DNA of 64,000 bases from Neckera pumila (taxonomy: Eukaryota > Streptophyta > Bryopsida > Hypnales > Neckeraceae), in assembly GCA_963969595.1 (NCBI GenBank), contig OZ018409.1, forward strand, positions 43,785,282-43,849,281. Reading direction: 5' to 3'. A program made the position numbers and the translations under genes. Positions 1 to 11,011 of this stretch are shown in pieces (within the stretch, counting starts at the first letter, position 1; each line of letters opens with the position of its first letter). Under the pieces are notes generated by a model, which had not been told where the DNA came from, ran no database searches, and was given only the letters and a program-made list of their open reading frames with translations.

Positions 1-2097
1 CAGCAGGTCACAGTAATATACAATTCAACTGTAGGGTGGCACTTTGAGCACCTTGAAAGCTCCAAAGTAACTTACAACCCTTCTGTGCCAAACTTATTCA
101 TTTTTTTATTTTATTTTTGATACACATGGGGCACCTTCATTTTTTCACCCACAATAAGTGAACATCACATCATTTTTTATATTCTGCACATACAGTACTT
201 CTTGAAGAATGAGTTTGCTGTCCAAGTGACTGGTGCAACAACTAAGTACCTAAATATTCAGTACAGGTCATTTCTACATCTTTAGGACTTGAAATTAACC
301 ATTTGAAAAGCTTCTACTATGGGAACTAAATGTACCAATATAAACAAGAATCATTTCCGACTTGTTTACCGATAGAAATAAGTTTCCAGCTAGCGTGGAC
401 TTTCAAATTTTTTTAGCATGCTCCCAAGGAGTCATTTCGAAGCAAAATTTATCGTTAAAATAGAGAAATGTTGGATAAGGGTAGAATGCTACCAACAGAC
501 CACTGCAACAGTTGCAGAAGAACACCATCAACCTGAACGGGATTCAAGACACATGCCCAGCACGCAGTCTGCTGTGGAGCCCCTGTCCTGAATGTGCCAC
601 CGCCCAATCACAAATGAACGCTGGGTCCAAAATTTGTTTCAGTCATGAGTGAATCAATAGTCACAAGTTCTCGTGATGGTTTTGTTTGTATAAGTTGCTG
701 CTGAGAAAGGTCAGGCTCTCAGAATGACAGCAACAGTGCCATAAAACCTCCTAGTGGGGCAGCATTTGTGGCGTGACTGACTCAAGCACAGCTGCTGCAT
801 CATTGCAGGTTCTGTCATTCATGGTCACCGTCACTTTTTAGGAATCCAAGGAGAGAGAGAGAGAAGAGACCTGGGGAGCAACCAGACAAGCCATTTTTCA
901 AGCTGGGAGTATCTCCACTCTTTCACTGGGAATGGGCCTGGCCCGGTCTATGGAGAGCTTGGACACCCATATCTCCCCCACCTGTGACATGCCCAAGGAA
1001 ATAAAGAGTATGGGCTGACCCTCCATTTGGACAAGCCTCCATCTTATTTCTTCACCAAGCTTGGACTCTGCTTGTCTAACTATATTTTTGTAATACTTTT
1101 AGAAATGTTTGGCAAATTATAGCAACTCCCACCAATGAGAGTGCAAAGCTACCACAAATATGGAGAAAAAGGGTGGAGAACTACTTTGTTGGTGGAGCCC
1201 CAAAGGACAATTGAGTCTACGAAATAGCCATTTGGCAAGGGAGTTTCTTTGTGAAAAGGTGGAAGGTGCCTATTTTCATTCACTTAAATTATTTTGCATA
1301 CCGATATTCCAATGCAAAATTGACATATGAAACTTTTATTGACACATTGACAATTGAAAAACATGATTTTTTTTTTAAATTGTAATTTTCTAAATTTGTA
1401 TGAATATGCTATGAATTTTTGAAATTGAACTTTATAATGTATCTTAAATCATTTTTTGCATTCATGCACACACATTTAAAGCATTTTGGACTATTTGCCT
1501 CTAAATATTTTCAAGATTGTTTTATGGTTCAAGTTGATTTTAGGGTCCTCTACCTTTGATTGTATAGAAGGGCAAGAAATTGGGTCAATCTTAAACAATC
1601 TACATCCTTACTTTTAAAAGTTGACAATACATAATTCTTGCATCTATATTTAGTGAGCCTTCTAATTTTTGTCTCTTACCTTCAGAGCATGCCCTACCAC
1701 CCACTGCAAAATTGTTCCTGCAACTTTAAATGTACAGGGTTGCAAAAGGAGATGATGAAATAAAACATGAAAGCCTTCCTTTCGTTATAATGTTAAGGTC
1801 CTAGTATATCAATGAAAAGGTGGTTGCTAGGGTCATGCCTTGCAAATTGTAGTACAAACTAACCATGGAGATGAGAAGATTTTGTTACATGAAATGATAA
1901 ATTTGACTTCAAAAATAGCAAATATGTATTGGGACTATTGTTACGACTCAAATTGTTACATTATATGAAAATATTTATTATTGTTATTTTGATTGGATTT
2001 GATTGAGTTTTCTTGAAGAAAATGAATAGGGATGAAAAAAAGGCATTAAAAAAACATTTGAAATAATTGGAAGGCCCTTAGGGGGCAATTGATTGTA
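1..2097. other. intergenic, no gene recognised
   Basis: AT-rich noncoding-looking sequence with no long open frame. There is a short GA tract near 850-865 and several A/T runs. I see no element ends or RNA gene here. Confidence 0.6.
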
Positions 2098-2389
2098 GAG
2101 GAAAGGATGGTGTTAACTATATTGTCACTATTGTGTTACAAATGGTGCCATATTGCCAATTACGTCACAATTTTCAAGAGTGCAGCCAATGAAGAAGGTT
2201 TGAAGAGCAACCAAGGTGGAGTGCATACAATTGAAGGTTTGAAGAGGAAAGGATGATGACAACTATATTATCCAATGTGTTACAAATGGTGCCATGTTTC
2301 CAATTACGTTACAATTTCCAAGAGTGAAGCCAATGAAGAAAGTTTGGAGAGCAACCAAGGTGGAGTGCATACAATTGAAGATTGAGATT
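2098..2389. repeat. 146-bp imperfect tandem duplication
   Basis: Two adjacent copies of a 146-bp unit (2098-2243 and 2244-2389). Each runs from GAGGAAAGGATG through a GTTACAAATGGTGCCAT segment to an AAGGTGGAGTGCATACAATT segment. They differ by scattered substitutions and small indels. The short open frames across the second unit are not shared intact by the first, so coding is unlikely. Confidence 0.8.
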
Positions 2390-2493
2390 GTACTTTTTAA
2401 TGTCAATAAACTACAATTGTTTTTTAGAAGCATTGTAATAAACAATAACTTTGTGCTTAAGTTCCTTGTACGCATATCAAAGGATAAACAATT

Positions 2494-3080
2494 TTAACCT
2501 CTAAAGTCCCAAGGCCATTTTTTTTGTCAAAAATCACTCAAAACTGCTACTTTTTTTGCATTCATCTAAAAGATCAAAAAAAATATTTTTTCTTAGAAAC
2601 TAACCATAGGATCTTGTACTACACTTTTTACAGATCATGTAGTAAAGATTTTGTGGTGTTTGACCATACAGATTGAAAGATATCAACATTCGAAGTGAAA
2701 GAAAAAGTTTTTTTCAAGAAGATGCTCTAATTGCCCAAAAAACAAGATTGTCCATAACTTTCTCATAAAAATTCCAAATGAAATGAATCAAAGCTCCCCA
2801 AATAGGCAAAAATATAATCTATAAGGAAAAATAATTAAAATAATTAAATTAAATTTTTTGCAAAATTTTTTTGCTGCCCCCTCTCCCCTGTTTTGAGCTT
2901 ATTTGGGCATAACTTTTGCTCCCGGGCACTAATTGAAATAAAAATTGCATTCTCCAAAAGCTAATAAGTTTTTCTATCTTATGGAAAAGTTTCAAAAAGT
3001 TTCATTAAAAATTAAGCTCATAGGAACCTGCCCAAAATCCATTTTGTCCCCCGTAGGGACAATGGGACTTTAGGGGTTAA
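2494..3080 (+). mobile_element. TTAA-flanked nonautonomous element, family A, copy 1
   Basis: The left end reads TTAA-CCTCTAAAGTCCC and the right end GGGACTTTAGGGG-TTAA, giving a 579-bp body. The interior is shared with copy 3 near 33.5 kb (a segment about fast-pairing CCAAATGAAATGAATCAAAGC and a CCCCTGTTTTGAGCTTA stretch). It has no transposase frame. TTAA on both sides is inferred to be the target-site duplication. See the nested copies at 5327 and 34067 for the supporting test. Confidence 0.75.
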
Positions 3081-5324
3081 ATTGATTAATTGCAATATTG
3101 TAAGCAATGAATAGCATAATTATCTTCATTGATGGTCAAAGAAGGTACCTTATGTTCTACCCAAGTGCCAATTCACTTATTGTTTGAATTTGACATGACT
3201 GGAGCCTTAGCAACGTGTGCCACCAATATTGATACATATGCAAGGTTGGCACACGCCTTAGTATCAGGCTATCAACAACACATGAAATGGAGACATTTGA
3301 ATATTTACCCCTCCACAAACAATCTTTGTTGGAAGCATAAGTGTCCTAAAATTCCTAGGATCCTTTTGCCCAAGGACGCTTTAAAAGGCCTTCCAGTGAA
3401 CACAAATGGTCTCTAATGAAGGTGGTCATGGTAAGAACCACCATTAGTTCAATGATAGAGCTTGATAACTTATTTCAAATGTCATGCATCTTGTCAAAGA
3501 TTCAAGGGGTAGATAGCGGATTGACTATACAACTTTCTTGCCTTATATCAATAGCAGTGCCAAGTCAAGAGCCATCTAAGTTGCTCAACAATCCATCTAG
3601 GTTTGAACTGGGACTAGAGATGGTGATAGAAACTTAATCAACAAACCTAGTTTGCAACTTAATAGCTGATTTTGCTTTCTTGAGGCTTCTATCACCACTG
3701 TTTATGGAATTGATTGTAGAATCGCATTATCTTATTTTTCTTCGTTTGAGACTGTTCTATATTTTATTAAGCTTTGAATAAGTTGTTGAAATGAAAGATA
3801 AAACTTATTTTATCTTTCTTTTGGATTTTGAAGGATTATAATTCTAGTTAGGAGATATGGATAGAGTTATGAAAAAAAGGAAATGGCCAATGTATGAAAT
3901 TTAGTCCATGTGACGTGCCATAGGGTTGAAATCCACTTGCTTAGGTGGATAATGTAGCGGATAAGAGGCAACCTTCTTCCTTCATAGATAGTTTTGGAAG
4001 AGGCAAAGCAAACAAAGTATTCGAAGGTACTTATGTCATTAAATTTACTCTTAGAGGGTTGTGATGGCGAGGTCTAAAAGGACCAAATTTGCAATTGTAC
4101 ATTGTATCATTTGTGACATATTGATGGTCAAATTGATGCTAATTGGTCCCGTATTTCAGCTGGATTGAATTGTATGTTGTATCAAAGTACCAAACGGGTT
4201 GCTACACTATAGTTTTGTGTGAAATCTTTTCTACGAGGAGGCATTTTTAATGTTTCAATCTGCCACCCAAGAAGTTCATTTTGGTCAATAGTTGTATCCA
4301 CATTGTATTCAAAGAATGGTTAGTCTTCATAATTTGATGCCGAGTTTTTGTAGTTGGTACTTTTAGGGCTCATGGAGGGGGGGTTGTTTTTTCTAGTGTG
4401 AAAGAAGCTTTGACAATGGCAAAGGACAAGGTGAAGGGGGCAAGTAAAGGAATCTTGCTAAGCCGCTTACTACATCAATGTATGCATCATGTATTTTCAT
4501 TTATTTCTTTTATTGCTATAGAGGTTGTTAGTATACATAGTGATGTAGGTATTTTTTGCATTTATATCATTGCTTTTAGAATCACTTGGTGGTTGTGGTA
4601 AGTGTCAAAAGTCACTTGGTGTGGTTCCATTGACTTATGGTGTACACTGTAAGTCTAGAGCTATTAGATTGCAGCATAGGTTAGTGCTCTAGCTATTGTC
4701 AAGCTTTATGTTACACTAAAAGTTGTGCTTTGTCTTGCAAACGACTCAATAAAGTTCTGCAGAAGGTGTATTTACACCTTTCATTGATATTGAGTGGAGG
4801 TGAATTTCACCTCATTCATATGTGTGCATGTAATAGTGGCAATGCTTGGGCACTAACTAGTGCCACTATTGCATCATTATTAATTGTTGTTACTCATGCT
4901 TATTGTATGTTGGCATGTGATGATCTTAGCCCAATGTATTTGTGCACAATAACAACATATATAATCCAAAGATTTACAAAACTTGCGACATATGTTTACT
5001 CATCTCTTTGGGCTTTGTGGTATTCTTTCTTTATGCACTGGTCTTGTTCCTTTATTTCAAAAGGTATTTCAAAAATCCATGATTGAATACAATAATGAGG
5101 GTCAAAGACTTTCGATAACACTACTTTCATCTTCTTATAAGAAGTAACTAGTGTACAAATTTTGAACAATGAATAGATTTGCTAAGGGGTAGATCTTTCA
5201 TCTAATATCAACTTCTTGAGATAAAATTATTCAATAAATCTACACAAAGTTTGGATTGCTAGTTTGATTGGTCACATGCTCTAATTAACTAAATAGCATA
5301 ATCCATATATTAGAATGATGGAAT
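3081..5324. other. intergenic, small unrecognised open frames
   Basis: Open frames of 60-120 codons occur at 3129-3416, 3416-3637 and 4730-5086 on the plus strand. None shows a domain or motif I recognise. They could be remnants of mobile-element genes or chance frames. No RNA gene or element ends were seen. Confidence 0.4.
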
Positions 5325-6524
5325 CATTAACCCCTAAAGGTCGGAGACTATATTTTCACCAAAGGGACTCCAAAACTGCCATTTCTAGTACAAGTATCAA
5401 ATTTTAGAAAAAAAACATTTTTGGACACATGTAATCATAGGATCTTGTAGATAACTTGTTTGAAAATATGTAGAAAAAATTTCAAAATTTTCCACCTTAT
5501 AGATTGCAAGATATTAGCATTTGAATTGACAAAAAACCATTTTTTGGCCCTGCAGAAACTTGGGCAGCTGCACTTCACAAGGTCATATTTAAATAAAAAA
5601 ATGTCCAAAATGGTGGTTACTCCTTGGATTCACTCTTCAAAGCAAGTTGGCTACATGCTTGAATAAATTCAGATCATTTGGAATTGTGCAACATATAGGA
5701 AAAAAATAGGTTGTAGAAAGAAGTAGAGAATGATTTAAAACACTAAATTGTTAAGAATTTAATTATGGAATAAAAAAATGTCAATCCCAATGGTCGTTAT
5801 GTTGTAGTAAACAATATACAACCTATGCTTTAATTTTTTTCAAAAAGTATTAAAAATTGAATGAAATAAAGGACTTCTAAGTTTATTCTAGAGTAGAGAA
5901 TCCATAACTGCCCGCAAACTAGAACACCTCATAATTTTTATCTTATAAATCAAAATGGAATAATTCAAAGACTAATGCATATATATAAATCTAAAGAACC
6001 AGTTTCAAATTTTTATTTTTTTAAAAGTGATTTTTCAGAATTTTTTTGAGCTGCCCGCCAACTGTTGATAATGACATATCATCCAATAACTTTTTAATCA
6101 TGTAGTTAAAAGTTTTGAAAATTGTTGGGCCTTAAAGCTACTTTTTGGGCACATGTTGTGTGAAATTTTCAAAGAAAAAAAATAAAATTTCCATTCATAG
6201 TGAGCTGCCCAAAATTGCTATGTTGCCAAAAAACACCGTTTGGTCCTTTAGGGGTTAAAAGAGATTTGGGGGGACTAAAGGGCCGTTTCAGGCCTGCTCC
6301 CTCGACAATGTTCCATTGGTAGATCACAATCATTTGCTGTTAGATTTTTTTCTTTTAATTTTAAATTTTTTTTTTTGAAAAATCTAAAATGAAAAAAAAA
6401 GTTTTTTTTTTTGTGACGTGGCAATCGTTTTGCCACATTATGCAGCAATTGTGGATTGCTGCGAGTCTGTTTTTCCGGCCCAGGGAACTCACAGCCCTTC
6501 AAAGGAGCTGAAAAACATCTAATG
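5325..6524. mobile_element. CATTAG-ended MITE (family B, copy 4) interrupted by a TTAA element
   Basis: The left end reads CATTAA and is interrupted by a family A element at 5327-6258. It resumes as AAGAGATTTGGGGGG, then a GGGCCGTTTCAGGC segment shared with the copy at 41079. The right end is CATCTAATG at 6516-6524. Taking out the inserted element and one TTAA gives a left terminus like those of the other copies (CATTAG AGGAGATTTGGGG). The right terminus is poorly matched, so this is an old, degenerate copy of about 270 bp without the insertion. Confidence 0.6.
5327..6258 (+). mobile_element. TTAA-flanked nonautonomous element, family A, copy 2
   Basis: TTAA (5327-5330), a 924-bp body starting CCCCTAAAGGTCGGAGAC and ending TTTGGTCCTTTAGGGG, then TTAA (6255-6258). 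The interior matches the copies at 41.6, 43.1, 57.4 and 60.9 kb, including a GGGCAGCTGCACTTCACAAG segment and a CCAATCCCAATGGT segment. It is inserted within the terminal repeat of the CATTAG-ended MITE around it. No coding capacity is visible. Confidence 0.85.
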
Positions 6525-7215
6525 TGTATATCTATGATTTATAATATATGCTCTTTTTAATTAATTTCTAAAAATTGAGGAAGTATAGAATATACTTATT
6601 CCAAAATATAAATATTGTGAAAGTATATTGAAGATGTATTCTCTAATAAAAAATGTGAAATTTAATTTAATAAAAATAATTCATTTATGTCTAGAGATTA
6701 TGATTTATTATGGGCTAACTATTTTGTTTATAGAAAGTCTCAATGTTCATTTAAAATAGACCAACCTCTCATTGTTAGTCGCCTAATTCCAACATCTACT
6801 AGGCCCTCCCATTTGCACAATAGACCTCATCCATTTCCACAAAGTGTATAATTCATTTTCTTTGAGCAAGACATTGGGTGCTAATGATATCAAATTCATT
6901 TTATTTATGAATACTAATAGGCTAATAAAGATATGGTTAATTAAATAACAGGCTAATAAATTATAGGTTTTCATCATGAGTGTTGAATGAAATAATTGGA
7001 TGTCTTGATGTATTCTTTGGGATGAAAATGTGACAGATTATGTGACCAAGTTATCATGACACTGCCTACTTTATATTATCTATTATATTAAGTATGTAGC
7101 GCCATAACCCTTGTTACAATTCCTATCACAAAATCTGTTTTGTTTTCATCCTATAGAAATACCATCTAATTATTTTCATCCGAAGTTCACAATGAAAACT
7201 TAGAGCATGATGAAT
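6525..7215. other. AT-rich intergenic DNA
   Basis: Very AT-rich with short homopolymer runs. I see no gene, element end or RNA. Confidence 0.5.
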
Positions 7216-7348
7216 GAGCATTATTCTTTGACATGAGCATTCTTCCTCGATGTGAGCATTCTACTTTGATGTGAACGTTCTTCTTTGACGTGAGCAATCT
7301 ACTTTGATGTGAACATTCTTCCTTGACAAGAGCGTTCTTCCTCAACAC
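7216..7348. repeat. 19-bp minisatellite, about 7 units
   Basis: Seven head-to-tail units of 19 bp with consensus near GAGCATTCTTCTTTGATGT. Units differ by one to four bases (GAACGTTCTTC..., GAGCAATCTAC...). The array ends in a degenerate AAGCGC. Noncoding. Confidence 0.85.
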
Positions 7349-7396
7349 AAGCGCAACAATTCATTGCAATTTGAAGTTGCTATTGTAGTATAAATA

Positions 7397-7590
7397 TACA
7401 GTAAAACTCCTCTAAATGCATAGGTCTGGGACCGTTTGATAACATTCATTTAGAGAGGTTTTGCAATTATAAGGGGTGCATTTGAGAAAGAGATCTACTG
7501 TAGTACCGCCTCAAGTTGGGACCACTGGGACCGGATAGTTAGAGAGTTTTTTACAATTATAGGAGGTGCATTTAAAGGAATTCTACTGTA
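7397..7590. mobile_element. Emigrant/pogo-like MITE with TA duplication
   Basis: TA, then CAGTAAAACTCCTCTAAATG at the left end, and TGCATTTAAAGGAATTCTACTG followed by TA at the right end. The body is 190 bp. CAGTAAAACCTCTATAA-type ends with a TA duplication are the known signature of Arabidopsis Emigrant MITEs, linked to pogo-like Tc1/mariner elements. The interior repeats the end motif (AGAGAGGTTTTGCAATTATA near 7450 and AGAGAGTTTTTTACAATTATA near 7541), so this may be a compound or partly duplicated copy. Confidence 0.75.
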
Positions 7591-8600
7591 CACATATACT
7601 TGAGGCTGGACACAGTTAGTATGGAAGCCTGAAGTGTATACCGTATCCTGTGTCCAGCAAGTGTTGATGGCTTCATTTGCTAATGGCCTTGTGTCCATGT
7701 TCCAGGTTGTTGTTCAATAAATATCCACAAATGGTTGGACTCATAACTTAGTGGGTAAAGCAAAATCAAGGACAGGATTTTCTACAGTAAAAGATCAAGT
7801 TCCATTCCCTTCAGGCCTTCACATGCCAAACATGGAATTTTCAGTGACCAGAGTCAGTGCCTGAACTGACTCCCTTAACTTATTATTTGGACTGTATCCA
7901 GTCATCATCCACAGGCTCATTTCATTTAATATTTTAATGACAAACTCACTGACTGTAAGATGAGCTGGGTGAGTGAGGATTTGATGGGTGGCACTTTCTT
8001 TTTATAGCATGACAGTTTATGATGTGAGTTAACTTTTGAGGTTTGAAGTAAATTAATGAAAACAAAATTATGTGATTGGGTAAGTTAGTGGGTAATTTAG
8101 TACTTAAGACGTGATTGGGACACAGTGTGGTGGCATGTGAGGAGTGTGAAATCAATATAGACAGCTTTTGGAAGTGGGAAGTGGTACTTAGTGGTACTTA
8201 GTGGTACTTGAGACTGTGCTTGATGCAACACAGAAAGGAAAAATGGACAATTGTAGGCTATCTTTAAATTATCATGTATGATTTCTATTATTTTATGTTT
8301 GTGGATTTTGAATTGTAATCCACAACAACATTTGAATGACCTAAATGAACATCAGTTTTGTTGTTGAATTGGGAGTGTTCCATGTGCCTAAAATTGTCAC
8401 ACATATCTTTAAAAAAAAATCTAATTTAAGGACACAAACTAGGACATGTATAGACTTTGAGTTCAAAGCGCGGGTCTTCCGTCAAAGTAATGGAATATTA
8501 CCAAATTAAAGAACTTGACATTTATATAAAAGTTTTGTTGTAATCTACATCAACACTTGAATGACCAATGTAAAATCACAACATTGCCATTCTTGAATTA
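7591..8600. other. intergenic
   Basis: No gene seen. A short AGTGGTACTT-type tandem lies at 8180-8212. An imperfect direct repeat of about 28 bp (GTAATCYACAWCAACAYTTG) occurs near 8318 and 8539. Confidence 0.4.
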
Positions 8601-8969
8601 CTAATCTTGACTAAAAAACTCTTTAAAAACTCCTTGATAGAATGCATGTGCCTCCCAAAATTTCCTAACTTTATCTTGACAATTGGTAAGGTGTTCTTCC
8701 GGTTCCCATGAAGCGTATTCAAGTGGATATCCCTTCCATAGCACAAGATATATAACTTCCAATTTGTAAGCACCTTTGTCACTAACAAATTTTCTTGCAT
8801 CCAATATACGATCCACTTTCCATTCATTGTTTTCTTAATCATATACATCATGAATATTAAATCCATCTGGAGTTTTTTCATTCGACCTTGGATGTGGCGC
8901 AACCCACAACTCTTGTGCCATTTTCAATAAATTTTCTTGGATGATCTTTCCAAGATCTATTAAATTGAT
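8601..8969 (-). pseudogene. decayed chromodomain-containing gene fragment
   Basis: Read on the minus strand, the frame ending at 8601 carries a clear chromodomain: VDRILDARKF, then a YLVLWKGYP core, then EYASWEPEEHL, followed by a VRKFW helix. The aromatic cage positions and the W-E-P-E-E-x-L signature are visible. Upstream, the same frame continues to about 8969 but is broken by a TAA codon about five codons before the VDR. No other domain of a complete protein is found nearby. Chromodomains of this form end the integrase of Ty3/gypsy chromoviruses and also occur in host chromatin proteins. A retroelement remnant is the likelier source, but no other gypsy domain or LTR was seen. It is a fragment and probably inactive. 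Confidence 0.7.
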
Positions 8970-10439
8970 CTAACAGTAGTTCTTTTATACACTTTATTGA
9001 AAACCAAAGGATTATTTTATGCATACAATATATAAAATACTTTGAAATACTCAATAGTAAACCCAAAACCATACAATTATATAATGCATACAATGTGTAT
9101 GGTGCTTAGTAATACTCAATAGAAAATTCAAGAGGTGTCTTTTATAGTCCTCCTATCTTTTGCTTTAAAGTAAATCTCAAAGTAAAAGAATTTCAAAAGT
9201 AAAAAATTATTTTACTTTTAAAGGGAAAGAATCTCAAAAACAAAGTTCAACTATCAAAAAGTAAATTAATTTTAAGGAAAAGAAGAAACAATTTAAGAAT
9301 GAAAAAACATTCCAATGGTTAAATAAAATAAAATGGACAAAAGTGATAAAAGTAAAAATAATTTGAATCTTATAAACATCCCCAACTCCATTATATCACA
9401 ATTTTTTCATCATTTTGATCAATTGAATGGTGGTCCTAACTCACTCACTCACTACATTCATCAGCCAGGGCTCCGTTTGTCAGGTTTGTAACTTTGCAGT
9501 TGTGGTTGTTGTCTGTGGGCAAATGCATTCAAAAGTTGCCATGTAATTTTGTATGCTTTATTCAATTCTTACAATGGAATGAGTCAACTGTTCATTTCTT
9601 TCAATTTTTGTGAAAAAAATAGACCATGTAAAATGCCTCCACAAAAAAGGAGGAGTCAAGAAATTTGTCTCCTTATAAACTACTGTGGTTGGTGCCTCCT
9701 TAGCTGCAGCTTTACAATCACCCCCCAAAACACCCTCAGTCTCTGTCTGTGTCTGTCCCTGAGTCGCACCAGCGCATTACCTCTGAATTCAATTTGCTTT
9801 CTTTCTCCATCTATGATACTCCATCCATCCCTGGCAGTCAAATAACATCCATACATTCATCTAAAACCGAAGTTCATTCATCCACAGCCTGACAGACCAA
9901 CCGCGTACACCCACTCCAGTGGTTGGTACCGCAGTAATACGAGGAATTGGTTTCCCTCTGTGTCGCCCTCGCTATCTTCGCCTCTAAGCTTACATTGGGC
10001 TTCGCATTGGGCTCCTCCAAATTTGGCTGATAAGGTAGAGCCTCCAGGTATGGTATGATTGCATTTTGGGGCCTTTTCCCAGTTTTCACGCTGTCTTGAG
10101 GGAAATTAGAGGGCTTTACAAATGTAACAGACCCATCGTTGCTGCATGAGGGAATCCTTTCCTTTTGCGACTGCAGCTTTGGCGTCAGGACTCAGGACTC
10201 CACACTCCTGCTGCCTAGCCTAGTACGTAGCCAGCTCATACCACTGCACTGTTTGTGCTCAGGAGTTGGGGCCCTGCGCTTCGCGAGAATTGAACTGAAG
10301 ACTTCGTCGTCATCACTAGAGTGATCTTTTTTTATGGGCTTGTGTGTTTTGGGGGTGGGCGACTATTCGGTGTTTGGGGGTGTCCTTGATGTGGCAGAAC
10401 TGGAGCTTCTTTTGCATGTCGAGGTTTTTTCATGGGTTG
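8970..10439. other. intergenic upstream of GT34 copy 1
   Basis: AT-rich to about 9450, then more balanced in base composition. Open frames at 9549-9845, 9874-10089 (minus) and 10139-10324 show no recognisable motif. I see no counterpart upstream of GT34 copy 2. Distal promoter sequence of the GT34 gene may lie in the last few hundred bases. Confidence 0.35.
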
Positions 10440-10489
10440 TAGGGTTTGGGAACACAGGCATTGACTCAGGAGGAGGATTGCTGCATGCA

Positions 10490-11011
10490 AGAGAGGGTTG
10501 CGAGAGCTAGGCGGATATGATAGTTTTGAATGTATTGTATGATTCCAGGTTTGATCGAGGGTGGAGAGGTACTACTGGCTGGTGATCGGGAGGTCTGTTT
10601 CCAGCTTGTGAGCTCGGTCTGTACTTCTCGGTCATACGTTCTTGTTGTTGAAGGTGTCAGTGAGGGTGCGGAGTGGGAAAGAAACTGAGAATGATATATT
10701 GGTGTCGGTGTATGGGCGCACATATATTGTGGAGTGGTGTGGTGCCTGGCGCGCGGGCGCGGTGGGGAGCAACAAATGATGCAGTAGCTGTGGGGGATTC
10801 AAAAGCTTAAGAAAGAACTGGTGATAAATAGTTCACTTGCATGCATATTGGCTGTCGACGAGGTGTGGTGCGCTTGGTTGTGGGGAGGAAGAAACGATGC
10901 AGGGTTGACTGCTCTGGGGTTTAAGGCAGCCGGCCGGCCTTTGGTACGTGGTTGCGATGCACTCTGTTTCGCGAATTTGAGCTTGGTGAGGGAACTTAAC
11001 CCACCACGACG
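10490..11011 (+). promoter_or_regulatory. conserved promoter-proximal/5' leader of GT34 copy 1
   Basis: About 520 bp directly upstream of the start codon matches the sequence upstream of GT34 copy 2 (39378-39860, opposite strand) nearly end to end with small indels. Shared blocks include GTACTTCTCGGTC, GGTGCGGAGTGGGAAAGAAA, GATGCAGTAGCTGTGGGGG and GCAGGGTTGACTGCTCTGGG. The block nearest the start, from the GGTTGACTGC motif to the ATG, is the best conserved. This is inferred to be the transcribed leader plus core promoter. No clear TATA box was assigned. Confidence 0.65.
10957..10980 (+). promoter_or_regulatory. 8-codon upstream ORF in the GT34 copy 1 leader
   Basis: ATG at 10957 opens a frame reading M-H-S-V-S-R-I then TGA, 31 bases before the main ATG at 11012. 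The identical peptide is present at the same place in copy 2. A second minimal ATG-CAG-GGT-TGA lies further upstream in both. If the leader is transcribed from above this point, the uORF could reduce or tune translation. Identity between recent duplicates alone does not prove function. Confidence 0.45.

Noticed and set aside
7216..7348. Possible CRISPR-like array because of regular short repeats
   Set aside because: The units are contiguous with no unique spacers, and the sequence is eukaryotic. It is a minisatellite.
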